In this document: positions 1 through 9,536 of the stretch, one piece after another
Layout of the letters: each line of letters begins with the position of its first letter
Position numbering within the stretch: the first letter of the stretch is position 1
From: Pardosa pseudoannulata
Lineage: Eukaryota; Arthropoda; Arachnida; Araneae; Lycosidae
Assembly (NCBI GenBank): GCA_032207245.1
Contig: CM063500.1
Coordinates: 79,714,105-79,778,104 of the forward strand
Reading direction: 5' to 3'
DNA length: 64,000 nucleotides
Notes under the pieces: generated by a model
What the model was told of the DNA's origin: nothing
The model's input: the letters and a program-made list of their open reading frames with translations, nothing else
Databases searched by the model: none
Translations under genes and position numbers: made by a program

Positions 1-204
1 TTTTGTTCCACCAGCACCAAAAAAAGAATCGCCCACGAGATATAGAGATATGTGTTGTGCTAAAATAGATAGCAAAGGAAAAAGGAAAAGAAAAGAGTCG
101 TTACATGTGTAATAGTTGCAATGTTGGGCAATGTGCTGCACCTTATTTCGAAAAATATTACACAAAAGAAAATTTTCATTAATTTTATAAATACTAGTAT
201 TGTT

Positions 205-714
205 GTTGTTTGTTTTAAAAATATAAATAAGTATTTTTATTGATAATGATTATTCTGGAATGGGAATCCGAAAAGAAAGATAAAAAAAAAAAGTTGATGT
301 ACGTGTAATATTATAATATTCGACAATTTTCTGCAGTGTTATCAAAATCCAAAATTGCAGTAAAAATTTTGATTATTTTTTGTATTTTCGTAATTTTCTT
401 TGTAAGGCAACGTTCTAAATTGTGTTTTTTACATAATTTTATTCCCGGCCTTTAACCCTTTCGTGGACCAGTTATTCTCACTCTACGTTTCGAAACTTTC
501 AAAACAGAGCTGCTAATTTTATTCAATCGATCGAACAATAGATGACAGCGAAAAACCGAAGCGGGAAATAGTCTTCCCGTCATTCCAATAGCAAGACCAA
601 TATATTAGAATGGGTTTTGCGCTTCCCACAGGTGTGTTTTGTAAGATCGTGTAGGTGGGAAGTAATCTTCCCACGGCCCACGAAAGGGTTATAAAAATGT
701 GCATTAAGGGGTTG
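205..714 (+). mobile_element. TTAA family E element, 5'-truncated copy interrupted by a MITE
   Basis: The sequence matches the elements at 45112-45533 and 46657-47061. Shared parts are the ATAAATAAGTATTTTTATTG stretch, the CAAAATCCAAAATTGCA stretch, the CTAAATTGTGTTTTTTAC stretch, and the right end GTGCATTAAGGGGTTGA. The left terminus with its stem-loops is not visible. A separate element (452-694) sits inside it, exactly where the intact copy reads GGCCTTAAAAAAC. Confidence 0.6.
452..694. mobile_element. TTAA family F MITE nested in a family E copy
   Basis: The ends are inverted repeats: TTAACCCTTTCGTGG on the left and CCACGAAAGGGTTATAA on the right, about 240 bp apart. Just inside are family-specific stem-loops, for example GTGGGAAG-ATTA-CTTCCCAC (read on the minus strand) and GGGAA..TTCCC. 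No transposase remains. The intact site in the related element near 45490 shows that the target was TTAA. Confidence 0.65.
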
Positions 715-832
715 AGATAAATGTCGATTACGATAAGTTATCTTAAACAAATAACGTAAAAATATTATGCAAGTACATTTTTTTAATGAAATATACTTTG
801 AAATTTTAAAAATTGAGTTTATTTCTATTTTA

Positions 833-1395
833 TTAACCCCTTCCAGTATGATTTAGTAATGAAAAACCGTGCATGAAATGACCATTTAATTTTTATTTAA
901 AAAACTTGTTTCATTTTACAATTCTTACATATTCTTAATTAAAATCCACTTTTTACATAGTGTTAAATAATATCGGAAACAGTAAAATTAAGAAAATATC
1001 AAAGCAAAACATTAATAAGGTATACAGATAATAGTCTTCAAGCTAGGGGTACTTTTCCAAACAAAGTGCAAAGGAATTCTTAATTGTTTACACCGCCAAG
1101 TAGTCTCACTTTTAATTTGATTCTTGTAATACACACGGCATTTCTTAGTAGGATTTCTTTTATTCTGACTCATTAATTTGGCAATGACTTGTACCAAGTA
1201 AACAATATGCAATAGTGACTTGTGATTTTCACAAGTGATAAAAGTGTTGCCAAATTCAGTACACTAGAAATTTTAAACTAAATTATCATATTTAACAGTA
1301 ATTTTAATCGCATGACGAGTGTAGCTCGTCATTGTGCGGTATGGAATGAAAAACTAATGACGAGCTAGACTCGTCATTTTACCGGAAGGGGTTAA
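833..1395 (-). mobile_element. piggyBac-derived family A element, copy 1
   Basis: A 563-bp element bounded by TTAA on both sides, with ends TTAACCCCTTCC and CCGGAAGGGGTTAA. The outer end (here on the right) carries two tandem stem-loops with the same stem, ATGACGAG/CTCGTCAT. Inside, at 1012-1212 on the minus strand, lies an open frame of 66 codons. Its motif KKCRVxYKNQIKSETTWRC resembles the C-terminal cysteine motif of piggyBac transposases. This is an internally deleted piggyBac relative. It ends about 165 bases before the membrane-protein gene at 1560. Confidence 0.82.
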
Positions 1396-1559
1396 ACTAA
1401 TCGTATTCGATAATTCGAGTTTTTAGTCTTTTGAGCTAGGTCTGGTACCGTCTACCTTGTATTACCGACACTGTTGTACATTACTTTACCGTTCTATTTA
1501 TTTATCTTTACTTTTAAATATTTTTCAAAGATATCGCCAAAGCTGACCTATCGGAGAGT

Positions 1560-2084
1560 ATGGAGAATGCAGAGGTGCAAGAAGATTATATCCAGAACTT
1601 CACGTCTCGGATGCTGTTAGCTTGCTTCTTCTATGGCTTTCTACCTATCATTGCGATATTTATACTGGGAGATTGGTTTCGATTAACAAGGAAAACGAAA
1701 CACGCGTCTAGAAGTGTCGGTAAATTGCTGATTGGTACACTGATACTTACTTCCGTGGTCAATGTCGTTTACTTTTCCATATACACGTTCGGAACAGTGC
1801 GAGGGAAGCTGCACGTGATAGCAGCTTTATTTCTACTGTTATTTGTCGCCTACTTACTTTGCAATCAAATAAAAGATGAGAATGTGAAAATAGGAATTGT
1901 CGTTTCCTACGTAGGTGTCAGCATAAGCTTCGTTACTGCTGCCACGGAATATTATTTTGAGAAACTTGAAAAGATGACTTTTTTGTTCGTGGCAGGAATG
2001 GTGGTTTACATATTTGGCTATATTCTCCTTTGCGCTAGGTTGACAGCTATTTGGGTCTGTAGTAAAACCGGCAGAAAAAGATAA
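1560..2084 (+). CDS. Five-pass membrane protein, single coding exon, family unknown
   Basis: A complete 174-codon frame with a good start context (AGT before ATG) and a stop at 2082-2084. The protein has an N-terminal NFT glycosylation sequon at residue 13 and five hydrophobic segments at about 18-38, 54-76, 84-101, 110-127 and 139-158. It ends in the basic tail SKTGRKR. No signal peptide or enzyme motif is visible. A downstream AATAAA at 2288-2293 followed by GT-rich sequence suggests a short 3' UTR. It resembles the protein at 50232-50801: both have five spans, a GxxLL helix start (residue 54 here, 69 there) and a K-[IL]-G helix start lying 65-66 residues from the C-terminus in each. I do not recognise the family. 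A Frag1/DRAM-like origin is possible but unsupported. Confidence 0.75.
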   Translation: MENAEVQEDYIQNFTSRMLLACFFYGFLPIIAIFILGDWFRLTRKTKHASRSVGKLLIGTLILTSVVNVVYFSIYTFGTVRGKLHVIAALFLLLFVAYLLCNQIKDENVKIGIVVSYVGVSISFVTAATEYYFEKLEKMTFLFVAGMVVYIFGYILLCARLTAIWVCSKTGRKR

Positions 2085-2287
2085 GACTCAATAATTTTAG
2101 GTGACTTGGACTCTTTTTAACGCTGAACCGAAAGCATTTTGGGCATTTTTTATTAAGTATTGATCCATGTAAAACAATATTTTGAAGTTTGTTTGATTAA
2201 AAGTTTGAAAATGTGTGATAGAAAGCATTTTGTGAAATTTAAGGCGAATAAGCATTAAAACTTATTGATGTATTTATGTATATTTTT

Positions 2288-2293
2288 AATAAA
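2288..2293 (+). terminator. Polyadenylation signal of the membrane-protein gene
   Basis: AATAAA about 200 bases after the stop codon, followed within 30-45 bases by the GT-rich stretch TTTGTCTGTGTTGC. This is the normal layout of an animal poly(A) site. Confidence 0.5.
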
Positions 2294-2410
2294 GAATGTA
2301 AAGAATTTGTAAAACTGTAGTATTTGTCTGTGTTGCTTTACTTATAGTGGGCTGTATTATTTACTGAATTTAGTCAGACGTTGTATTTTAGCAGAAGCGA
2401 GGGACATGTT

Positions 2411-2551
2411 GCTTTGGTTTGGAGTATTACGGTCTACGTTTTGCAACACAAGGGTCGAAAGGCTATGAACATCCATGTTACTGTGGGATTCGAACCCACT
2501 AACTCTGGTACCGAAGGCCAGCACCCTAACCAATCGGCCATCGTTCTGCGT
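2411..2551 (-). repeat. tRNA-derived SINE copy 1 (partial)
   Basis: Read on the minus strand it has a tRNA-like head with the B-box GGGTTCGAATCCCAC, then CATGGATGTTCATAGCC, then the tail that ends in CCAAACCAAA. Relative to the other copies it lacks about 40 bases of the body. A single 120-bp satellite monomer follows directly at 2552. Confidence 0.75.
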
Positions 2552-2684
2552 AACTATTCATTAATAATAGCTGTAAAAACAGGACCAACATTGGGGAACA
2601 ACATGTTTGGGAAAATTTAATATTGTTATAGTTTTATAATTTTAAATAATTCACCTTTAACCTGTTTCTATAACTATTCATTAA
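2552..2684 (+). repeat. Orphan monomer of the 120-bp satellite
   Basis: One unit plus a short overlap (TAACTATTCATTA at both ends, 119 bp apart) of the same sequence that forms the array at 28941-31500, including GGACCAACATTGGGGAACA and TTTAACCTGTTTCTA. It lies exactly between two tRNA-derived SINE copies. Confidence 0.8.
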
Positions 2685-2858
2685 TTTGGTTTGGAGTACT
2701 ACGATCTACTTTTTACAACACAAGGGCTTAATGAGACCGGGACCTACAGTTTAAAGCCGATTCCGAAGGGCTACGAACATCCATGCCATAGTGGGATTCG
2801 AACCCACGGACTCCGGTAGCGAAAGCCATCACCTTAACCAATCGGCTATCGTCTGGCG
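2684..2858 (-). repeat. tRNA-derived SINE copy 2 (full length)
   Basis: On the minus strand: GCCGATTGGTTAAGG head, B-box GGGTTCGAATCCCAC, CATGGATGTTCGTAG, a CTTTAAACTGTAGGTCCC body, and a tail ending CCAAACCAAAT. This is the reference form for the copies at 15793, 34391, 40675 and 44798. Confidence 0.8.
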
Positions 2859-3332
2859 AGGGACATGTTTGAATAAGCATGAGAATTTGTCTATAATATA
2901 CCGTTAGTGGGGCAGAAAAAACAGCTGCTTCGTTACTTTCCAATACTGTGTAGAGATTGGATGGCAGAGGAAGGGATTAATAAATTTTACTAATGAAATA
3001 GGTTGTTTATTGCTTTTCTCCAAAGAATATAAATAGGTAACAACTATTTAACCCTTAGCGCTCAGTTGGCTTCGTTACGGGGCGATCTGGCATTTTGTTT
3101 CACGGCTCCGGTACGGAGCCAAAGGTTTTTAGCATGATTACGCTTAAGATACTACGGAATCGTTGACTTTGGCATTTGTTCTCTGTAGTTAAAACGTGCT
3201 TCATCCTCTGTTTATGTGTAAACGATCTGTTACTAGCACCATGCCGAACTGACCAGCATTGTTTTGACCTTTTTTATGGTTAGCAGCATGGAGAAAAATA
3301 ATTATGACAATTTAGAGTTGAGTGGTAGTGAA

Positions 3333-4408
3333 CAGGGTTGGAAAAAAAAAAAATCTTAAAAATCCTATTTGATTTAAATCGGATTTTTTAAAATTTAAAT
3401 CGGAATTTTTAAAATTTAAATCGGAATTTTTAAAATTTAAATCGGAATTTTTAAAATTTAAATCGGAATTTTAAAAATTTAAATCGGATTTTTAAAATTT
3501 AAATCTGATTTTTAAAAACTTTAAATCGGATTTTTTTTTAAATTTAAATTGGATTTTTTTTTTAAAAATTTATTTAAATCTGATTTTTTTTTATTTAAAT
3601 CGGTTATTTTTTTTTAAATCGGATTTTTTTTTAAATTTAAATCTGATTTTTTTTAAATTTAAATCTGATTTTTTTTTTTCTGAATTCTAATTTTAATTGT
3701 GTTTTTGTTTTTTTGCAATATACATATAATAGTTTGTTATAAAAAGTAACACATTATCAATCTAGTATATTGTACACACTGATTACCTAAAATTAAATAC
3801 ATAAATTTTAATCTAAATACATTTTATTATTTTGCAATTGGATGGTGCAAACTAAATAAGATGTAAATTTAAAGAACAAATTAAATATTTATAGAAAACA
3901 ATGCAAACTATTTATTTAAAAAAAACAAAAAAAAAGTCACAATTATTTCAATATTTTTTACACAACGAATTGTGGATTTAACTGTTGCAATAAAAACATT
4001 AGTTTCGATGCTTTATCCACTTCTAATTTGTTATGAAGACTCGAATGAACAATACCAAAAGAAGAAAACTATCTTTCTATTCCAGGAGATAAAGCCACGG
4101 CTGTTGTTATTTGGTAGACAAACTGGATTTCAAATTCTGTAATACTCTCTTTACCTCCCATTACATAAAATGAATTCCACCAGTCACAATCAGTCATTGT
4201 ACTACCCCTACTACATACTTTCTGATAACAACCCCTAAATTCTTGGAAAGCACAGGCTATCTATTCACTTATTTACTTATTGGTATTTCTACACTAATTC
4301 CCAATTTTACCTGTCTTTGGAATATAGGTCTTAAAAGAAGTGAAAAAAAACTGATTTAAAGCAATAATTAAAAAAAAAATAAAACTGATTAAATTATGCC
4401 AATCCTAG
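3333..4408 (-). mobile_element. hAT-type element nested in the family C element
   Basis: The ends are CAGGGTTGG and CCAATCCTAG, typical hAT termini. The flanking octamers TAGTGAAC and TAATGAGG are only weakly alike. On the minus strand at about 3970-4350 lies a remnant of a transposase C-terminus: DWWNSFYVMGG, then ALSPGIER, a stop, FSSFGIVHSSLHNKLEVDKA and LMFLLQQLNP. This is the dimerisation region of hAT transposases (S-x-G-I-E-R-x-F-S-x-F-G-x-V-H-x-x-L-x-N). Frame breaks show that it is dead. Confidence 0.72.
3365..3690. repeat. Short tandem repeat inside the hAT end
   Basis: About 14 head-to-tail copies of a 22-25 bp unit around AAATTTAAATCGGATTTTT, diverging toward the right as the T run lengthens. 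AAATTTAAAT is a palindrome and the units read similarly on both strands. Confidence 0.85.
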
Positions 4409-4740
4409 TAATGAGGAATTAAAATGTATTGCAAATGACAAATGTTGGTTATATTATGATACTTATATAGTAGCTCGGAAACTATACTACCCAACTAAAC
4501 CCAGAATGCATATGGGAGGTTGTTTCCAAAGATATCATCATGGTGAAGTACAAAATTTAAAATTTATTTTTCATTTGCAAAAAGGAAGTGCATGTGTATC
4601 AAATAAACAAAATAACATTCATAAGCTCATGGGATTCTTCTAACTTGAAATAAGACTCCTTTTCACTAGTTCAGCTTCGAAAATGTACCGGAGTTGCTGG
4701 TAGGCAGTGGTACAAAAATGTGCGGAGCGCTAAGGGTTAA

Positions 4741-5475
4741 ATTATAATAAATACGCTTGATTTAAAAAACAAAATAATTGAAATACTTTATATGTAAAAC
4801 ATGATTAACTATGTTTAAAAGAGGTGTTCGACTAAAGGCTTTATCATAAGTCAAACTTTACGCGTTGAAAAAACAACAGATTCAGTTTCCTTTGAAAAGT
4901 GCGGGGATTTCTTGTTCCATAGCGAAACTTTCAACTGATTAAAAGGCTTAACAGTCAATTTAGTTATAAATTCACTGCGATATGTACGAATATTTAAGAT
5001 AAATTCATTAATTCCCATGGGATTTCTACTGAATATATATTGAAGAATATCTTAAGTGTTATACATATGAATAATAGAGTAGAACCACTATGAAATTTAA
5101 GCAACTGTGAATAAATAATACAGCCAAGACTGAAATTTTACACATCATAGAGGTCATTTCCCAAAAAAGTAAAAATGTTTGATAAAAAATTAAGGTGCTA
5201 TAATATGCAAAAGCAGTACTTTAAAGAGAAGTTTAACCAATAGATATAGCTAATAATTCTAATTCAGTAGAAGTATCTATTGAAAAAGTTAATTTATGTG
5301 CGAGGCTTAAAACGTCATAAAATGTCAATCTCAATCATCAGTCCAAATCCTAAAAATGCAAACAATACCATTTACTTGAAAATGGGCTATATTAATCAGG
5401 AGATTGTCATTTACCTTCTCTGAAAAAGCATTAATCCAAGAAACCAAGAAAAATTCTACGAGTATATTTCAACTG
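4741..5475. other. AT-rich stretch, nothing recognised
   Basis: No convincing coding frame, RNA gene, tandem repeat or element end is visible. The sequence is about three-quarters A+T. Confidence 0.4.
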
Positions 5476-5964
5476 TTCTTAACACATTGCGTGCTGGTAC
5501 ATTTCGCAGCGGGATTGTACCGGGAGAGGGCGTTTTGCGCGTAAATTTAGTTCTTCATTTAAATCTCATTAAAACCGAAAGTTATTTAATTTTTTAACCG
5601 ACTTTTCGTAATTTTATATTGAAATATATAAACAAATATATAAATAACAATACATAAATAACAACCCTAAGATTTTTGTAAACAAAAAATATATTTTTAG
5701 AGGATAAATTTATAATAGTATCGTAAATAGGAAAAATTTCAATAGAAAAAAAAGTATATAGTTTTTAATGTTTTCAAATTATGTTGTATATAAACATTTT
5801 TACATTATGAAAAAAAAAATGAAAGACAAGAACTTTCGGCTTCGTTTTCCTGTAACGTTATTTTTGTACCCACAAACAAACAATGTTCTTACACTAACCC
5901 GTACTCCAGTATTAATCCTCAGAAAACGTACTAGTACGTGTCCCGCAAAAAAATGTGTTAATAC
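5476..5964. mobile_element. piggyBac-type family B element, copy 1
   Basis: About 490 bp between TTAACACATTGCGTGC and the other end ATGTGTTAA, with TTAA at both limits. The left end carries GGTACA...TGTACC arms around TTTCGCAGCGGGAT. The right end carries the perfect 14-bp palindrome ACGTACTAGTACGT. An open frame across the right part is not a credible gene. Family assignment comes from the copy at 9967, which keeps transposase sequence. Confidence 0.7.
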
Positions 5965-6430
5965 AACGTTAACTTTGCACTATAATAAATCTGTTGAAAC
6001 CTTTCAAAATCACATCAGAAATCCGTGCGATTTTCATCGGAAAAGTAATCTGGTGCTGAATTCGTTACTTTTACAAAGCATACAGGTTAGCGCGTGATAA
6101 AGATTTTTCGAAATATTAAGTTTAGAGCGCTATCTGTATGCGTCTTGCAGATGTTATGTAATTAAAAGAATAAACTGTTTAAAGCTAACAACTTTTAACC
6201 TCTTGAGGACCACAACGTAATACTATACAAGTCGACCGTTGTGAAAACAGTTGACGTTTTATGCCATCTAATAATTAAATCTAGAATTAAAAAAAAATCA
6301 AATAAAAAACGTTCCAGTCACTGGTTACTCATACGCTACGCTGGTCTATCAATATCTCTCGGGAGGCGACTCCTTTAAATATTTCTGTTGGACATATTTA
6401 AGTCAAAGGCTTAGACGGGGGTTTACTGTT
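5965..6430. repeat. Duplicated segment, first copy
   Basis: About 370 bp match 9537-9930 closely, for example TCACATCAGAAATCCGTGCG, ACAGGTTAGCGCGTGATAAA and ACTTTTAACCTCTTGAGGAC. In both places the segment begins at the outer end of a family B element. A further TTAA-type terminus, TTAACCTCTTGAGGACCAC with a CACAACG...CGTTGTG stem, lies inside both copies. Confidence 0.75.
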
Positions 6431-6454
6431 CAAAGTTAATTTTAAATAGCTACA

Positions 6455-6537
6455 AACATACATGTAAGCAGCTAGATTTGAACCCACATATTCCGATTCC
6501 GGAATACAGCGATTTACCAATTTCACCATTGCATGGC
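6455..6537 (-). repeat. Second tRNA-like repeat, copy a
   Basis: On the minus strand it reads GCAATGGTGAAATTGGTAAA, a tRNA-like A-box region, then TGTGGGTTCAAATCTAGCTG, a B-box-like stretch. It is unlike the other SINE. A similar stretch occurs at 7548-7632. It is probably a tRNA-derived SINE head rather than a gene, because no clean acceptor stem can be paired. Confidence 0.4.
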
Positions 6538-6566
6538 ATTTAAGCACAAATTTTACCAATTCTTAT

Positions 6567-7042
6567 CAACACATTGTGTGCGGGTTGTTGTACCGGGAGC
6601 GAGCGTTTTGCGCGTAAATTTAGTTATTCAGTTAAATCTCAGTAGATTGAATATTATTTTTTTAACCAACTTTTCGTATTTTATACTGAAGTATATAAAC
6701 AAATATATAAATAGAAATATATAAATAAAAACCATAAGATTTTTGTAAACTAAATATATAATTTTTTGTGGATAAATTTATAATAATATCGTAAATATGA
6801 AAAATCAAATAGAAATAGTAGTATATAGTTTTAATTTTTTGAATTATGTTATATATAAACATTCTTACATTATGAAAAAATGAAAGACAAGAATATTTGG
6901 TCTAGTTTTCCTGTATATACCGTTATTATTGTACCTACAAAAAAACCTTGTTGTTACACTAACCTGTAGTAGTACGTGACCCGCGCTCAAGTATCAATCG
7001 TCAGAAAACGTACTAGTACGTGTCCCGCATACAATGTGTTCA
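6567..7042. mobile_element. piggyBac-type family B element, copy 2
   Basis: A diverged copy of 5476-5964. It has ACACATTGTGTGCGGGTTGT at the left, the shared GGAGCGAGCGTTTTGCGCG stretch and a long AT-rich middle. Its right end is CGTACTAGTACGTGTCCCGC followed by ATGTGTT. One terminal TTAA has decayed at each end (TCAA and TTCA). A partial extra copy of the palindrome region (CCTGTAGTAGTACGTGACCC) precedes the right end. Confidence 0.65.
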
Positions 7043-7110
7043 TTAGTATCGTATTATCAAATTGCCTTGTCATTTTCCCTTCAACTTTTTTTTGTGTTTT
7101 TTACGCACAA

Positions 7111-7468
7111 ACAGGAAATTATACTTCAAATAATTGAAGCAATTATAATGCATCTAATCAATAAAAATGAAACAAACAAGAATTTTTTAACAAACTGTTT
7201 ATTTTTCAATTCTTATAAACAATATGAAACATTTTATAATAAAGATAACTTTTATTGCCGTTTAGTCAATCACCGGGTATTAATAAAATTTGTATTATAG
7301 TTTTAAACAACTTCATATATCTCTTATATTGAAATCAAACACAAATTCCAAACATTTTATTCAAAGATTATTAGAAAGGCAACAATAACATTTTATTGCT
7401 GTTGTTGTAGCGTAGATTATGTCATTTCAACCACCAAATGAAGAACTGTTATTCATTTTCTACACATA
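7111..7468. repeat. Repeat R, long copy 1
   Basis: Begins CAGGAAATTATACTTCAAAT and continues through AATGAAACAAACAAGAATTT, TCAATCACCGGGTATTAATA and TTCTTATAAACAATATGAAA, ending near TCATTTCAACCACCAAATGA. Related copies lie at 7744, 7985 and 8199. The short frame inside (MHLINKNETNKNFLTNCLFF) is repeated in copies with breaks and looks non-coding. Confidence 0.75.
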
Positions 7469-7547
7469 TTTTCTCACTATATTTGGTGGTAGGGGCGCAA
7501 ACCAGTTTTTGGCCATGGCCGCTAAAGGGAACCTAGTTACTGCCCTG

Positions 7548-7632
7548 ACAAGCATGCATGTAAGCAGCAAGATTTTAAACCGCTTATTCCGATACCGTAG
7601 TACAAGGCTTTACCAGTTTCACCATTGCCTGA
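7548..7632 (-). repeat. Second tRNA-like repeat, copy b
   Basis: Shares with 6455-6537 the CATGTAAGCAGC...GATTT...TTATTCCGAT...TTTACCA.TTTCACCATTGC pattern, but the B-box is decayed to TTTTAAACC. It is embedded between two copies of the repeat described at 7111 and 8199. Confidence 0.4.
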
Positions 7633-7743
7633 CATTTAACTTAAGAAAAGCACAAATTTTACCAATTCTTATTAAGTAGTATTGTATTATCAAATATTGT
7701 CTAGTTATTTTTCCTTAAACCTTTTTGTTTTTTTACGCACAAA

Positions 7744-7950
7744 CAGGAAATTATACTTCAAATAATTGAAGCAATTATATTATAATGCATCTAATCAATA
7801 AAAATGAAACAAGGAAGAATTTTTTTAACAAAACTGTTTATTTTCCAATTCAAATAAACAATATGAAACATTTTTTATAATAAAGATAACTTTTTTGCCA
7901 CTTGATAATCACCGGGGGTATTTAATAAATTGGTACTATAGTTTTAAACA
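7744..7950. repeat. Repeat R, short copy 2
   Basis: A diverged, shorter version of 7111-7468 with AGGAAGAATTTTTTTAACAA and ATCACCGGGGGTATTTAATA. It carries several small insertions and deletions. Confidence 0.7.
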
Positions 7951-7984
7951 ACTTATCTCCATATTGAAATACTTCTTATAATAT

Positions 7985-8160
7985 AATGCATCTAATCAAT
8001 AAAAATGAAACAAACAAGAATTTTTTAACAAACTGTTTATTTTTCAATTCTTATAAACAATATGAAACATTTTTATATTAAAAATAACTTTTTTTTGCGG
8101 CTTAGTCAAATCACCGGGTATTGATAAAAATTTGTACTACAGATTTAAACAACTTCATAA
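7985..8160. repeat. Repeat R, short copy 3
   Basis: Contains TGCATCTAATCAATAAAAAT, the ATTTTTTAACAAACTGTTTA stretch and CAAATCACCGGGTATTGATA. It follows copy 2 almost directly, so copies 2-4 form a loose tandem run. Confidence 0.7.
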
Positions 8161-8198
8161 ATGGAATTGTTTTTCATATATCTCTATATTGAAATACT

Positions 8199-8535
8199 TC
8201 AAATAATTGAAGTAATTATAATGCATCTAATCAATAAAAATGAAACAAACAAGAATTTTTTAACAAACTGTTTATTTTTCAATTCTTATAAACAATATGA
8301 AACATTTTATAATAAAGATAACTTTTATTGCCGTTTAGTCAATCACCGGATATTAATAAAATCTATATTATAGTTTTAAACAACTTCCTATATCTCTTAT
8401 ATTGAAATCAAACACAAATTCCAAACATTTTATTCAAAGATTATTAGAAAGGCAAATAACAATATTTGCTGTTGTAGCCTAGATGTCATTTCAATCACCA
8501 AATCAAGAAATGTTATTCATTTTATACACAGGAAA
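8199..8535. repeat. Repeat R, long copy 4
   Basis: Nearly the same as copy 1 over more than 300 bp, including the outer part ATTGAAATCAAACACAAATT to TCATTTCAATCACCAAATCA. Copies 1 and 4 are closer to each other than to copies 2 and 3. Confidence 0.75.
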
Positions 8536-9040
8536 ATAGATTGATCTTATTGATTCAAATGGAACTTGTTAAATTTCTTGAAAATATTAAGGTTATTCTT
8601 CGATATCTTGATGACATAAAAAGTTGTGGACCCAAATAACATTAGAAATGTTTTGGATGCAGGTATCTTCAAAGCAATTAAGTAATAGATATGCTTATTT
8701 TAATATACCAGTTACTATGAGACTCCAGCTTGAAAGTATTTTTAAATTGTTAGCTTTTAAAATATAAAAATATACTTTTGAATAAAATACATCTTTAATA
8801 ATTTCACTGATATTTGAAGACAACTGCCGATTCAGAAGCACAGCTTTAAATCTTGAACAGGAATTCAACTCAGGCATCTTGAACTATCTTCCTGCAGACT
8901 ATGAGGTAGAAATCTCTGAACAGCTTCATGCGTCCATCAGGATTTATATTGCAAGCAGTCACTATTTCCTTCAATCTAGAAATAAGGCAGTAGAAATAAA
9001 TGTACAATTATATACAGCACTGTCATGTAGTACGGCATAT
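8536..9040. other. Unassigned stretch, slightly GC-richer at 8860-8960
   Basis: Short frames exist on both strands, such as a 73-codon one starting at 8879. None resembles a known family and their ends run into a dispersed repeat. Nothing else is recognised. Confidence 0.3.
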
Positions 9041-9320
9041 GACGGGATCAGTAAAATTTGTAATTTTCCAGAATTGTACAGTACCCTATGTTGCAGGTAA
9101 AGAAATGGTTTGTTTTTTGACTGAGAATTATCTGGTACACGCTCAATAACTTGTTTATCTTAATACTCCTCTTAAGTCTCCCGATACTGTGAATGCAGTT
9201 TAGAAACACGTTGAATTTATTTAGCCAAACCTTGTGGTTACGTATAAGAAACAAACACACAAATGAACAAACTTCTTAATTTTCAAAGGTACATAACTTA
9301 AACGCTAGATATTTATTTGG
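9040..9320 (-). repeat. Dispersed repeat G, copy related to the 60-64 kb array
   Basis: Contains GAATTGTACAGTACCCTATG, TGACTGAGAATTATCTGGTA, CACGTTGAATTTATTTAGCC and AACAAACTTCTTAATTTTCA. In reverse complement these match the right part of each 1.92-kb unit, for example 61845-62060. Confidence 0.75.
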
Positions 9321-9412
9321 CCGTGACATCGCACTGGAGCTTCATTTACTAGCTCTCCTGGGCCAAGCCCACTAAGCCAGTACTACTGTATCACATGGGC
9401 ATGAGAATTAAC

Positions 9413-9536
9413 AAATATTGCAACACGATAACGAGGACTGGGATACTAACATTAATTTTGTTGTTATACTAACCCGTACTGAAGTATTAATAGTCAGAAA
9501 ACGTACTAGTACGTGTCCCGCATTAAATGTGTTAAT
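9413..9536. mobile_element. piggyBac-type family B, 5' end fragment
   Basis: Contains CAAATATTGCAACACGATAA and GAGGACTGGGATACTAACAT, which in the copy at 9967-10430 lie just upstream of the transposase start. It then has the terminal region CGTACTAGTACGTGTCCCGC and ends ATGTGTTAA. It shows what the transposase side of the element looks like next to its terminus. Confidence 0.7.

Larger units (their letters stand above)
3049..4740. mobile_element. TTAA family C element, split by a hAT insertion
   Basis: The ends are TTAACCCTTAGCGCTC and GAGCGCTAAGGGTTAA. Two stem-loop-like palindromes follow the left end: GGCTTCG-TTA-CGGGGC and GGCTCCG-GTA-CGGAGCC. A possible start codon at 3288 opens a short frame (MEKNNYDNLELSGSE) that is cut by the hAT at 3333. 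After the hAT, the frame appears to resume near 4410 for some 20 codons. This could be the acidic N-terminus of a piggyBac-type transposase, but the match is too short to be sure. The rest, to 4740, shows no recognisable coding. Confidence 0.65.

Noticed and set aside
7034..8373. A small conserved protein encoded in repeat R (MHLINKNETNKNFL...)
   Set aside because: The frame is open in two copies because they are near-identical DNA, and it is broken in the two diverged copies. There is no sign of protein-level selection.
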